From Marisa cornuarietis (taxonomy: Eukaryota > Mollusca > Gastropoda > Architaenioglossa > Ampullariidae), in assembly GCA_004794655.1 (NCBI GenBank), contig SMMW01000575.1:9636001-9700000 (forward strand): a stretch of DNA of 64,000 nt, in the 5' to 3' direction. Both the position numbers and the translations under genes were made by a program. Below are positions 12,001 to 27,000 of this stretch, piece after piece (the first letter of the stretch is position 1; each line of letters opens with the position of its first letter). Below the pieces are notes generated by a model. That model worked only from the letters and a program-made list of their open reading frames with translations, had not been told where the DNA came from and made no database searches.

Positions 12001-15000
12001 TCGCGCCGCCGTCACGTGGTGTGGATCCAGATCCTCGCAGCATCTCGAGGCGTATCCGCATTCTTGTTCGAATGAATGTGGGGCTGTGTAGGAGCTGGCC
12101 TTGACTTTTCTGTCCGTAGCTCTCACGGGCTCGGCCCATTCGTCTCGCAATAATACCTCGTTGCCGGCTGAGTAACACTAAGTAGGCCTGTGTGCCTCGT
12201 ATCACGTCTTCCAAACCCTCTTTTCTTTCCTTCCTCCCTTCTACGCCAGTCCATCCATCCATCCCCATGTCTGCCGATTCCCTGACCTTTTACGACCATC
12301 ACCCTTACGTTTTCTTTGTCTCTCTCTCTCTCTTTCAATGTATATAATTATGTCGTGCTATTAGCTTTTTTTTACTGTTTTTCTCTCGCTGCATCTTCCT
12401 CTCGCACTTTCACTTTCTTTCTCGCGTTCCCTTTCTTTCTCTCTCTCTCTCTCAGACTCTTTTTCTCTCACTTTTAGACTCTTACTTTTTCATTCTCTTT
12501 CACTCTTTCTCTTGCTGTTTCTTCATATCTCGCTCTCTCTCTTACACCCTTTCTTTTTCCACTTTCTTTCTTTCTTTCTTTCTTTCTCACGCTTACTTTC
12601 ATTTGTCCGCTCACTTCTTTTTCCCATCTTTACTCCCCCGCCCCTTCCTCTCAGTCATCGCCACACAGCAACGTGCATGAATTAATTATTCTGTGCGAGT
12701 CGGTTTGATAACTAAGCAAATTGTATAGATTTATATCACTGATAGTGAGAAACAGCCATAAGAAAGCTTATAACGTCAGTGATACACAGGGCAGGAAGAC
12801 GTGGCAACAGACGTTTCTGGCCCCAGCATCTTTGGCTGGCTGTCAAATTATACGATGTGTAACAGGTTTATATGTTACGTTGTTTGTTATGTTACATTTC
12901 ATATTGTACGGGCGTCAGCCCTTACGCTGGAGCTGTGCGAAGGCGCTTTGTGTTATTGTGTATTAGTGTTTTACTGAGTGGATACATAGAGAAATGCTTC
13001 TATTACATCACTGTCAGTGTAACGTCTTCAACCCAGGGAATGTGTTTTACTTGTTCGCGAGTGCGTGCGCCGGCGTGCATTACTTGTATGCTTTGTTGGT
13101 GCTTGCAGACGTGGATGAATGCGCAGAAAACAATGGAGGATGCGATGATGTTTGCATCAACCGACGAGGAACCTACATCTGTCGCTGCGAGGAAAGAGGG
13201 CGACGGCTAGCGGCAGACAACCACACGTGTGAAGGTAAAGTTACGTCCCTTCTTTCTCTCTCTCTCTCTCGCACACACACAGAACTACCTTTTTAGAAAG
13301 GTGTTCTTTAGGATGTGTGTAATTAGCGCCAGAAATAGTGCAAAGATGAAAAAGGGTATGATTTGTTGCGTCATATAGAAGCTAAGCCTAGATAGTCCAC
13401 CGTGCACTGCACGTGCTCATGCGAGAAACGGAAGATTTATTGTCACCGCAGACATGACCCTTGATAAACATGTTACAGCTGTCTGTCAGTCTGCCTACTA
13501 TGAGCTCCGTAAGATCAGTGCCATCCGTCACTTTCTCTCTACACGTGCCACCAACACTCTTGTCTGTGCGTTTGTTCTTTCACGACTTGACTACTGCAAC
13601 TCCTTACTGGCAGGCTGCCCCTCATCCCTCATTCAGAAACTCCAGAGAGTACAGAACTCCGCTGCACGTCTGGTACTTAGAGCAAGGAAACGGGACCATG
13701 TCACACCTCTCCTTCGTTTTCTACACTGGCTACCCGTCCATTCTCGCATCCAGTACAAACTGTCTGTGCTGTGTTTTAATTTCTTTGCTGGCTCCTGTCC
13801 TGACTATTTCTCTGAACTTCTCATCCCTTACTCTCCGGCCAGACAACTCCGCTCTTCCTCTGACAACCGTACTCTGACTGTTCCTGTCACCAGAACAACA
13901 ACATATGGTCACAGGACTTTTGGCTACTGTGCTGCAAAACAATGGAACTCTCTTCCTCTCCGTATCCGCCACCTTCCTACAATTGAATCCTTCAAATCTG
14001 CACTGAAAACGCACCTCTTCCTTGAGCACTACTCCTAGTCCACAATGCTAGTCCTTACCCCCCCCCTTCCCTCTTGCTACTTTACCCATCACTATTTTTC
14101 TCTGTTCCTGTTACTTGATGCCTTTTGTTATCTGTTTTTGTCAGTACTGTCGTTTTCTTTCGTCCCCTGTGTTCTGTATCTACTTAGTCCACGTCTCTTC
14201 CCCGTTTTAAGCGCTAAGAGCATACTCTCTACGAGTGTGAATATGCGCTATAAAAATCTTCACTATTATTATTATTATTATAAGAAAAGGTGACGGCGCT
14301 GCCACCGTATACAGCGCAGATGACGTCATCAAGAGCATGTTCTCGCTCTAATTTCCTCACCTGCATCACGAAGAAGCGGCGCGGGGACGGAGAACTCCAA
14401 GCCTTGATGTGTCAAAAGGTTAGCTGGCCGCCACACTCTTATTGTTACCTCAAGAGCAACAGTTTCGGTTCCCAACGTACACCTCACACCAATGAAGTAT
14501 TTCCTCCAGGACATAAAGTTAGTTTTCGTAGGGTTTTTTGTTTGTTTGTTTGTTTGTTTTCTTTTCTTTTGTTTGTTTGGGGATTTTTGTTTCTGTTTTT
14601 ATTTTTGTTTTGTTTTTTGTTTTTTTGCTTTTGTTTTGTTTTTGTTTGTTTGTTTGTTTGTTTGTTTGTTTTTGAGTCAACGGGCAATCTCCGTAGCGGA
14701 ACAGGGTTCTTCGGCGAAGAACTTTCGGATAAATGAGGTGTTCTACCCTCACAAAAACACTTTTCCTAATACTGACATAGCAGCTGAAGCGTTAGAACAG
14801 AACCTTTCTTCTTGCCGAATTGTTTTTGGAACACAGTTAAAAAAAACTCCTTCGACTTGCTCTAACTTGAGAATGGTCTTGATAGAGAAATCAACCAGTG
14901 TGGTTTTATACCAGGAACCATAGCTTCACCTAAACACCTATAAATTGAATTTTATGTAATTTACAGTGAAAACGGAAATGAGGATGCTGATTAGCGACGA

Positions 15001-18000
15001 TGGGTAAGTCCCACGTGCCTATGTCGTCGTCAGTGCTCGTTCGTGGGTCCTAATCTACGGTCCCAACCTCTCCCAAGAAAGCTGAATCTTTGTAGTCGGA
15101 AATTTCCAACAATTTATTTACAGCTTTAGACAACAGTCTTCACTTGCAGACACGCTGGCAAATCGGCGACAGACAATCCACAGCTGAAACTAACCTAACA
15201 CCGACTTCGACACCGACATACGCCTACACCAGCAAAGTTGACGCAGGCCTGATGATGCTTTCGTAACTACTCTTGCTATCTCTCTCTACCACTTCTCCCG
15301 CTCTTGCTGCTGCTCTTTAGTCACTCATTCTCATGGCTTACATACAATGTACAAAAGCTTCTAGAAACATCTATCATCTACTCGTCACGCATGCGCGCGC
15401 GATCTCTCTTATCGAATATTCCAGTTAACAAGGCCTAACGTCGTCACACTCTCTCGCGTACCTGCTAGAATGGTCTAGAGTAGGGGTGGGGAAGCTTTTC
15501 TCCTCCAAGGGTCATTTTGATAGTCATAACATCAATCGAGGGCCTTACAAATGTACTTAAAAATTAGCTTGCTCTAGTTGGTCAAGCTGTAGTTTCGCCA
15601 CAGTGTTAACAATTTTGCAACGTGTATAGTCCCGGCCTAACTGGCACTGCTGTTCTCTGAGTCACCACAATTCAACTTTTCATAATTAGGGGTGCGAAAA
15701 ACTTGCTTTGCTCCTATGAAAAGCATTGCGAAGCCAACTGCCTGTAGTCTCTAAAATATCTGTTTATAACTAGAAAGTTCCTGGAGGAGGCAGTGTATAT
15801 AGTAAGAAATCCTTTTTTTAATGCACAATTTTCTGTTTGCGGTTGTGCAGTGAAAGTACAATCATCATCATCATGACTATTTAGTACACACTCCTGATGG
15901 AAGAGTTTATGACATTTATTGCACATGCAAAAATAAACCCATAAACTCAAACGAATATGTAAAGACCAGTGCTTTTTGATTTGCTCATCTTTTGGCAGTC
16001 AATGAAAGGATTATGCTGGACACTGAGGTACACAGCAATATCAATGGTCATTTTTGTATTGTAAGAGCCGACATATTCAAAGAACGTTACACGTATCAAC
16101 AGTCGACATCAAACCGAAAGTGGTCTATCATCGGTTTGTGGGGAAGGTCACATTCTCCAAAATTTTAGGCCGTGGGCAACCGACTAGAAGCATACGCTGT
16201 CCCGTCATGTACTCGTATGTGTCCTGGACATCCCATAATGGAGTTTCTTGCTTGTCTCACAAAATGTACTTTATTATTATTATTCACTTAACATACATTT
16301 TTGTTGCTATGAAAAAAGCTTATAGATTTACTAAAATTTGCGATTGCTTTGGTGGGCAAGATCAAATGAGTTGGCGGGCCGGACGTTCCCCACCTCTGGC
16401 CCAGACGTATGGGGTCACAGCAGCGCGGCGGACACTGGCCGTGTCGGCGCCAGATCAAATACCTATCACAGCCCACGGGGTGGCACATCCTACAAATGGC
16501 TGCAACATTTAATTCGTAACAATGTATCTCAGTAAAGCTCTTAAAACCATGTCATAGTAGCAATGTATTTAAATAAAGTTCTTAAAACCATATTATCGCT
16601 CTTTTCTTTGTCGTTCTCGCTTGGCCGTTGTTACTTATTCTACCATTTTTGCGCTTGACTGAAGATTTAAAGGGAAACTAAATTTCCAGGTAAGAGCAAT
16701 CGATCAATACACGTGACGTACTATATGTTGCTTTTAAATATAATTTCTGTAGAAAATTGCAATAGAGAACAAACAGTCGGTCCCATGAATTATTTTTATA
16801 AACACGTGACTTTTTCAAAAGGTCGTTAGTGAACTGATGTTAGTCAACTGATGTGCGCTGGTAAACAGACAACAATGCACGGGTCATATTGCCCCAACCA
16901 TATCGGCCTCTCGCCGGAGTCTAATCAGTCCCGCCATGACTAGTTCATCTTTTCACGTAAGACCCCATTGTCCCAGCACCGAAAGTCGTATCGACACAGG
17001 CCGAAGCTAAATGAGTGCCCGAGTAGGGAGACATGTTTGATGTTAACCGAACGTCTGCAGACATATTTCATACGCATCTCCAAACGAAAGAATAAATTAG
17101 ACAAAGGATTTAAGAGAAAGTCACATTTATGCGCCATTGTGAACTACTTTCTCTGAACTGAATTGCTATTAAAGCGGCATTTTTGTTTAGTAAGCTGTTT
17201 GCTGAACATCTTCAAGTAATGCATGGTAATATTTAACGTTAATATAAAATACGGGCAATATTACAATGAACGTGCAGATATAGACGAATGCAAGCGCTAC
17301 AAGCACAAGGCGTGTCGTCACGGTGCCTGCTACAATACCGATGGTTCCTTTGTGTGCACCTGCAACACGGGCTTCGTTTCATCAGCCAACAGCGATGCAT
17401 GTCTAGGTGAGCGACAGTGTTTTGGAATCTTGCGAACTTGAGGGATTTGGGAGTATCTCAAAACCTGTCTGGTGCCACTTTTCTATCTAGGTTGGACGTG
17501 GGTGTTCATCTATATTCTCATCTTGGGGACTTTGTGTCGTTGTATTTGTCTGATAGTGTCGTAGGTGTGCATGTTTTACCTGTGTGTGGAGCTTTTCTGT
17601 CAAGTAACAAACTGCCAACTGGCGTGATTTTCTTACCTTGAATGACAGGTCCTTACTTTGAAAACACCCCACTGCCAGCATTACATGCAAGTAGCTGGTC
17701 GGTTTTTTAATAACTGTTTCTAAATTATGTAGAAAGGATTTAACATGCTGCAGAAAATAGAACAAGAAAACACACAAATGAACAATCTAGCGAAGGAACT
17801 TGCGAAAAAAAATATGAAATAAACGAACAAATAGCAATGAAAAAACAGACAAAGTAACGGATGAACACAAAAATCCAGTAAATGAATAAACAAAGAAGCA
17901 CACGAACTAGTGAATGAATAAGTAAAAGAAGAAGCGAACAAGTGAAGGAATGAGTAAACAAAGGAACGAACAAATTAATGAACTAATTAATGAATAAAAA

Positions 18001-21000
18001 AAATGAAGACCGAAGAAACTAATAGGTATACGAGAAGTGAAAGGACGAACGAATGAATAAGGAATGAAGGAGGCCAGATTAATTCGTCTCTGTTGTGGCA
18101 GACATCGATGAATGCGATCGAGCCAATGGCGGATGTCACCAAAAGTGCAACAACTTCCCTGGTTCTCACAACTGCTCCTGTTACCAAGGGTTTGCCCTCA
18201 TGGACAATCTTGTTACCTGCAAAGGTAAGCTTGCTCCTCACAGTCGGAATGGGAATGTAGGATTGTCGTAACTGGCTGAGGACGGAGAGTCTAAAAAAAA
18301 AAAAAAAAAAAAGACAGTTCTAAGATTCTGAGGGAGACTAGGTTTCTCGGGACCACCTGCACAACTCGAGGAACCATTTCCACAATCGTTGTCTTCAGCT
18401 TTCAGATTCTTCAACTTTTGTACTTTATCTTTCAAACACATCACCGTCATGAGGGACATCAGAAATCCCCATCGCCATTCTACTTTGTGACCATTAAGCT
18501 GTTTTAGTTGTTTTTGTTTGTTTGTTTTTTTAAGACAAGGGTATGTCGCACTTAATCATCAAAACACTTCTGTTTGACTCTATCGGAAATATTCGTCTAC
18601 CGTAGATTTCAAGACACAGTCCATTCAGTTTATTTTAAGCACCCCAGTAACATATACAATCGTATTACAAACAGGCTGTGCACGTTCGATCCCTCTTAAA
18701 TTCTGTTTGATGTATCAGAAATTAGTCATGAGCATTTTAATGTTTTGAGGGCGTGCTGATAACAAGAATACCCTGTATTTACACTGACTTTTTTTGTAGG
18801 TTATTTTAACTAAAGAAAGATTTTTGTTAGAAAAGATGGATGGATGACCCAGGACAGTTGGCTAATTTCCTTTTTTGTGTACAGACGTTGACGAATGTAA
18901 GACGAATAACGGAGGCTGCCAAGACAAGTGTATCAACAGCCCCGGGAGTTTCTCCTGTCTCTGCACCAGACTGGGTCACGTTGTTGCCGCAGACAACAAA
19001 TCTTGCATCAGTGAGTTTGTTTCCCTTTGTGTTGTCAGAGCTGTCACGCCTAGTACTCTCCCCTTACTCTCCGGCTGTCTTCCCCTACCTGTTCCTCTGT
19101 TCTTCCTTTTTATCTTTGTTTCGCTATTTTTCTTTCCCTTCTTTCTTTTTTTCTTTTCAATCTTTAATTATTTCTTGTTCGTCTTTGCTTCTCTCGTTTC
19201 TTCTTTCTTTTATTTCTTTCTGTCCTTACCTTTACCTCTTTTTCTTTTCTTCCCGTCTTTTTCTCAAGTAAACCGTCCTTTCTCAGTGGAAGCGGCTGAT
19301 GGTGTTTGTAGAGTTCCCCCCCCCACCCCCATCTCTTTGCTCTGCACCTACCTCCCGGGGTCAAAGGTCAAAATTTTTAAACACATTTGCAATGGTGCGC
19401 GGATTGTCGAAATCAGTCTACCTCCTTTCTTATTTAGCCTGCAACGAAACACAGCACTACGATGCCGCCACGCAAACTTGTCGGCCGTGTCCAGCGCATG
19501 CGCACACCATAGCCGGCCAGGTGGTGCTGTCGCTTTCTGACTGCACGTGCGACCCGGGTTTCGAGATGGAGTTTGTTGATGACGTCAGAAAGTGTCTCGG
19601 TAGGTATTGGTCGTTTTTTTTTAAACTAGGATCAGGTTGCATGAGCAGTCGTATGTCCTTTTCTGCACGTGCGTGCTGGCTGAAATTTGATCTCTTTTAT
19701 GTAGGGGAGGGAAGTGGGAGCGGAAATACAACCCCCAGCCCTGGCTCTTTGAGACTGGCTTGATACACTTTTTATGTGGTTGTTGAGGAACTAAAGTGAA
19801 TGTAAACATGGTTCCTGACTTCCAGATCAACGCATTCTTCTGCTAATTAAACGCTATCTTTTTTTAATTTTATTTTGTTTGTACTTTGGTGTTTCGTGTT
19901 CTCATATCTTTCACTTCGTGCCTTGATTATAAGGAAGTTTTGTGCGCAGGCCCGGAATATCCTGAAATTAATGAAGGAAGGAAGTTAAATACCGTTTTTT
20001 TTTTAAATAAAATGTCTTGCACTTGCATTATATTTCTTCCTGCACATTTTTCTCCCAGACATTGATGAATGCTCAGAGGGATCGCTGGTTTGTTCCCACA
20101 CATGCGTCAACACCATAGGAAGTGTGTACTGCACATGCGCAACCGGATACATTCTCCAGCAAGACGGAAAAACCTGTAAAGGTTTGAAAGTTGGTTTTTC
20201 TTCTTTTATTCGCTTGCCCTGTTTCCTCATTCCGCAACCTTTGCTCCGACTTCATGTTTCTTATTCTTCAAGCTTATCTGTAAACTGGGTTCTATAAAGT
20301 TTCTAATTAATTGCAAACAATAATTCATTTCAAGTTTTTGATGTTCTTAATAAAATGTGCCTTTTTATTTAGGTCATCATTGTAGAGCATATTGGTGCTA
20401 GCTTGAAAAAAAAAGTTGTACCACTTTCACAAATAGTTGACTAACAGATTTCAACATATAAAAAATATTTTAAACAATCAGTCTTAAGTTTAAACCAAAT
20501 TGTATTTGTATTAGATAAGTGGCTAATGGCTATTTGTTCAACTTTGCAATGTGAGTTTTTAAACAGTATTGCTTGAGCTTTATCTCTTTTCGCGACCTGT
20601 GAACTCGGAAATAGATATTGATGAGTGCGCTGACCGGGAAAAAAGAAATGACAGCAGCTGCAACCAGCTGTGTTTTAACTTGCCGGGCTCATACAGGTGT
20701 GAATGTATCGGAGGCGGTTACCTCATGTCAGATGATGGTCATACTTGCAAAGGTAAGCAGGGTAACTTATTGAACAGAGTAGTCACACTTTACGCCTGTC
20801 CCCTTCCCTCTATCGTATACATTTCTTTCTTTTTGTTTCTTCTTGTGTTCTATCATTCATGCTTTTTTTTCTTTCTGTTATTTATTTTTCTCTCTTTCAT
20901 TTTTCCCATTTTTACTTTTATTTAATGCTTCTTTCTGTATTTCTATTTCTAGTTATTTTTTACAATTTTTCTTTCTTAGCTTTTTTTAACAATTTCTTCT

Positions 21001-24000
21001 TAGTATTTTAAAACACAATTTTTCTTTCATTTACTTTTATTGTTGCTGAGAATGACGATGACCATTGGATGATCTTGTAGCGGCCTTGGCGGCTGGAGGG
21101 TCGTTGTAGTGGTCTTTTTGATGGAAGGATGATTTCTTGATTGTTAGCCCTCTCGGCAAATCCACACTCCTGATCGTGAAATGTACAATACTCTAATTTT
21201 CTCTTACAATAATCTTCTCTTACAATACTCTAATCTTCTCTTACAATACTATTATCTTCTCTTACAATACTTTGATCTTCTATTACAATACTCTAATCTC
21301 CTCTTACTAACATGATTCTCGCAGCACAATGTGGTCGCTAACGTTGGAGAAACGACTGTAACCGTGTGATGTTAATCACCTGTGTTTTGCAGACGTGAAT
21401 GAATGCAAGGCAGGCACGCATACCTGCAGTCATCAGTGTGTCAACACAGACGGCGGGTATTCCTGCGCCTGCCCAAAAGGATTTTACCTTGACAATTCAA
21501 CACTTACCTGCCAAGGTGAGATAGTCTGGAACTTGTCGATTCTTTGTTGCTGAAACTCAGAATTTCACACACTACTGCTGCCATTTTTATGTCTTAGTAT
21601 TTATTATTTGAGAATTTTGTGACATTACAGTCAGTTATACTCCTCGTATTTACGTCATATTACAATCAATTGTTTTTCTTTTTCGTCTGGGAGGCCTTGT
21701 ATGAGACCGAGTAGCTAGCATGCAGCTAAAGTGATAATATTTTGTAAGCATTTTAACTGTTAAGGCGTTAGCATCCAGTTTAAGCCACCGTGGTGATTGC
21801 GCGACACTATGGAGCAGAAAGTTCTCGGACTGCTTGGGTTTGTTGTTTGAAGACTCCCTCACCCCACCCAGCAGCTTCTTATTAAATCATTGGTACCTGA
21901 TTATATTAGGAAAAGTAAAGGCGGCGCAAAGAGAGGGGTGGGGTCCACCTTCTACATACCCGGGCCTGCACACGGTGACCCCCCCCCCCTGCATTCACTG
22001 CCCATACGTTTGCTAGGCTACGGGACTTTACTACCTGTTAGTTTTGGTCTCTGTGTTTATGTGTTTGACTCCACATTACATCCAGTATCTACAGTTTACG
22101 TCTTTACAACTGTCTGCTATCGTCAGCATTCTGGGCGACTTGTGTGAGGATTTATAAGGTCTGTGCAATGGATTTCAAAGTTTGCTGGACATAGAAGAGA
22201 ACAAGAAGGTCTGATGTATGCGGAGTTCTCTGCAATCTCCTAAAATGTCTGCTTTGCAGCCTCTTTGATGTTCAATGTGTCATAAAATGTATGACATTCA
22301 GACGCATTATCAACCTTGTATGTGCTTATGTGTTAAGCAGTGTGCTAATGCAACTTTTTTGCGCTGAATGTTCCACAGATATAAACGAATGCCTGTTGGA
22401 CAAGTCCCCTTGCCAGCACAGCTGTAACAACACGATAGGATCGTACAAGTGTGGCTGCTATGGCGCAGGTTTCAAGCTGTCGTGGGATCAAAGTACCTGT
22501 GTTGGTGAGCAGTATCTTAAATAGTGTTGCTATTTTACTGAAGAAATTTCTTTCGGACACATTTATTTTGATGAGCTAGTTAAAGTAGTTTCCTTTTTCT
22601 CATCGAAAACATCTATGCATCCTTCATCTGTCGATCCTGAACTCATTTCCACAGCCTTTCGGCTGTCTTACTCACTGTCATTTCACAAACACCTTTACTA
22701 TTCTTGTTGTTGTTCTGTTTTCAGATGTTAACGAGTGCATGGAGGGTGACAACCCGTGCCCCGACATCTGCATCAATACTGTGGGCTCCTACCTGTGTGA
22801 CTGCAACAGAAGGGGTTACCGTCTCGCAGAAGACCTGTCAGGCTGTTTGGGTGAGACACTGTCCACCTTTGTGGCAGCTTTACTCGGTTTTGTGGGCTAA
22901 GAAAGTTGATGTTGTGCAAACCAAAACTACATGCTTGTGACAATGCGTGTGTGTATGTGTGGGCGGAGGGTGGATGTGAGAGAGTATGTGCGCGTGCGTG
23001 CATAGAAACTCCTTTAAAATGGTCTGTGTTGATGTTCGTTCTGTATCGCCTTTCTTTCCTGCCGTTTTCGAGCCTCAGCTTGACACTCCCACAGTTACAA
23101 GAAACTAAAACGAACCAGTCCAGGGGACGCAATCCACTTTATTTCAAGAAAGAAGTAATGATCAGCATGTGCAGCGCTGCAATCTTGTATCTTGTGTGGG
23201 CGAAGGGAGGGATGGGGAAGGTGTGAGACGAGGGTCGCTGTTCTGTGGCGTCGCAGGTGTTGTCTACTCTTGCTGGGGTCCTCCTTTCCTGTTGGTGTGT
23301 AGGAGGTTTGCCAAGTCTGCATTGGTGAACTGTGCTGGTGCCCTCATTTTCTGATGTTGTCACTTGCTCTTGGTGCCTAGGAGTACTGAGTCGGATCCCT
23401 CGTGTTGCTCTATTCTAGGTTTTTATTTAGCTTTTGGTATTATTTTAGTTGCTACTTTTAACCTGGGTTTTGGATGAGTTGACATCTCTTTCTCTTATGA
23501 GTATAGTTTTTTTTAAGTTTTCAGGGTAGCATTTTTATTTAGATACATCTTGAATTAGAATGGCTTGCCACCAATGTTATCACTAACGATATGCCATAGC
23601 TCTTTTGGCGAGTTAAGGCAGCTGTTTATATTTAATGCCAGTCTATACTTTTTTTACATTTTATTTCGTTGACATCATAACATTGCATGTCAGACTAACA
23701 ATTTGCAGTCATTACAATCATATGACAGCTTAATAAATTGCAGTGTCCTATATACAATCATGAAATGCCAGCATAACAAATTGGCACAAGTAATGACTGG
23801 AATTGGTACTGACTCTGTCATGCATGAAGTATCTTTACAAAAGAAGCATGATGATGATGATGATGTGAAAAAGTACATAAATGGTAATGACTCTGACATA
23901 TTAGACTGCACATATTTGAGACAATAAATAGTACTCTAAAAACAATATAAGGACATCATGCACATCAACTGTAGATCAACTTTATCATTTTTTTGTTAAA

Positions 24001-27000
24001 CAACTTTTTTTCCAATTTACATGAGCACATGGGCATAAGTTTGTTAAGATTAGGACATGCTTTGTCTTAGATGCCAGTCTATATTTATCTAAGACCTGTT
24101 TCAGTTCTTCTCTGTCAAGCTGTATATTTTAAATACGGTGTATAAACATGTGTAAAAGTCAATGCCACATGCAAGACTGTTTTTTGCTGACTTAAGTTCT
24201 TTAATTCAATACAGTACAACCATACTTTCTAGCATTGAGACTGATTTCTGATTGTAATCTTGCAAACCAGATTGCTTTGTAGATGTTGTATTTTGTGACT
24301 TGCAGAAAAACAAAGAGCTTTTGTAAGTGGTCGTTATTCTGATATTGTTATTACAAGCACACTAAGGGTCGTTGTCTATCATCCCTGTTTTGTATCAAGT
24401 ATACAAGTTGCAGAAGTACTTAGGAGAATAGCTATATTGTTAAATTCTCATAATACCGCTTTGTTGACTCAGTTGCAGGGGCATAAACCAGATCGTCTCA
24501 ATGTTTCACCAAGCTTTTTTTACATTAGTGGGACGAGAATTAAATGTAGGTAAGACTAACGAGATGAGCAAAGACTTTAGGAAAATAAAAGTTGTTGCTG
24601 TCGCTTCCAGCGTAATACACAATAAACCTGTTGAGAATGTTGACTCCTTCAGGTAGCCAGGACTGTTTTGGATTGCCAGCTTCAATGGGATCTAAACACT
24701 GAGCATAGTGTTAAATGCGGCCGACAAAGAGTGTACCTTCTTTGTAGATTGAATTGAGTTTTTTTCAGTCACCAAAACAATCTTGAGCCGGATTTTTTCA
24801 TTCGTTGAAAGTCTCCTATCATTTTCTTTTGCGTGCTGGTTCCATAGTCTGTAAACTATAAGAGGAAGAACTGGCTTGCGAACGTCAGACCAGACTGGTC
24901 GTCCTTTGTAAGAACTGCTCACTATCACCCCAAACAGGAAAAAGTGGCGGGCTCTGTCGGTTGCTGCTTCTATCCATGTGCTCCCAACAACGACAGGTGC
25001 CACGACTGACTGACACGATAAGAATTGTTTAAAGAGTATTATCAGTATAAGGTAATAGATGTCAAGCAGAGGTGTGTCTTAAGCAATGAGGTAGCCAGGG
25101 TATCTGCTGCCTGGTGCGGACCTGCAGTTAATGCCCCCAAAATAATAACTTTAGAAAATAATTGAAAGCAAAACCTTTATTTTGTCATCAATAATGTTAA
25201 CCTATAAGTTATATTACAAGCACAGAATCATGAATGTTTTAACCTATAGACTACAGATACACTTTACGAGCCTTTTGATTAGCGAAGCTATTAATCACTT
25301 TATTAAAATTAATCCTATTGACGAGGTCGTGCTTGATTGACAAAATGGCAAAATTTGTCAATGTAAGTTACTCATTGTGGATCGCAGATAGTTCTTGATT
25401 AGCTTCAACTTAGAAAAGCTTCTTTTCCAGGTAGACGGTGACTCCAATAGTTAGATAAATGCGAAGCATGATGGCAATGTTTGGAACGGAGTCAATTTGT
25501 GCTGGAAAATAAAATTAAAAATTTCGAAAAGACCTTAATTGTTTTTTATGGCTGCCTTTTCTGAAGAAGCCTCAACAAACTTTTGAAGTCGTTTGCGTTC
25601 AAGAATGAACTCAGCCTTTTCCATGTCGTCAGGAGCATGCTGGAGATTGATCTCGAATCTGGCGTCCAACAGTTGCGAAGGAGAGAGAAATTCATACTTG
25701 TCTGCAACTTCGTTAAAGCTGCTCAAATCCACTCATTATTTCCTGAACGATTTTGTCAGAAGAACAGATTTCTCTCCGAAGTTTCTTCTTGAACGAGAGG
25801 CCACCATTAGCACTTTCTTCTCCGGGCATTGGTTTTTTTCAGACGAATAAGTCTTACTGGCTCCGTGGTGATAACAAGCATATGCTTTCTGCAAAGCTTA
25901 CACTGGTATCGGCGATTCTGTCTCTACTGTCTTTCAGAAAAGTTCTCAGCGCTTTCATTTTGAGAGCGGAATCCTGGATAGAAAGTACTTTTTTTTTAAA
26001 GTAACCCTGTGCGTCACTAATTTCGATTAAAACTGGTTCCCAAAGCTCTTACTGCGATGCGTTCGATAGAAAATATTAGTAGTCAGGCACTAAAATGTAC
26101 GCATTGGTCGTTCTGCACTCCTTTCTTGCCAACTGGACTGTAATAAAGGGAAAAAAGCCCCTTACCCAATAATGTTGCCTGATGCCTGGTGCGGCCCGCA
26201 CCAACCGCACCACCCTTGCTACGCCACTGGTCTTAAGAATGGTCAAGATGAATGTGTTTATGTTTTCTCTGATTCGCCACATGTGTCACCTGCACTCTAC
26301 AGTGCCTTTCAGACGAGTCAGTAATTGAACATTAAAACAACAGCCACAATTTGAATTTAAAGAAGCAAATATAATTTGAAGAGAAAATAAAATAAAATAA
26401 AAACATATGTATACAAAGCAGCTCCCAATGACTAATTTCACAGTCCCAACACAGTTTCGTTCATTGTCTTATAATTTCCACTGTTCTTTATATCGATGTC
26501 ACCACTCGTAAATAACACAAAGTCACCACGTATAATAATCCAAAGTCACCACGTATAATAATCCGCTACCTTCTGCAGGTACCGCTGTTTTCCCAGTAGT
26601 CAGTGGTAATCCAAAAAGAATGTAGATGAATCAGGTAGATACATCAGAAATCCCGTCAGAAGAAGAACAAACGAAGAAAACAAATAAAAAGAAAAAAACC
26701 TGGAGAGAGTATAACCAATATTTTAAAAATTGGTAATTTCAAAACTAAAACTCTCTCCACAACCAAAACTACTTTTTACCCCATCTTCATCCTTCTTGGT
26801 CACTATTTGTTCAAAACAACTTGTCAACACAAGTTAATCAAGCGGCCGGCCGGCCATCACGGCACGGCACTGACTCACCCACTCAGACCTCACACCGATA
26901 AACACATTAACTCTTCCGCTCACACACCCCCCCTTCCAGCTCCGTTCCCTGTCCCCTTTCGGGATAAATAAAAAAAAAATATTTTAAAACAGCAGGTTTG

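Larger units (their letters stand above)
13235..17277 (+). other. Intron 2 of the EGF gene
   Basis: It contains the LINE fragment, the TTTG tract and a hAT-like element (15481-16398), with otherwise unique AT-rich sequence. No additional exon was recognised. Confidence 0.7.

Noticed and set aside
14484..14752. Phe/Cys-rich and Lys/Asn-rich frames
   Set aside because: They arise from the TTTG low-complexity tract.
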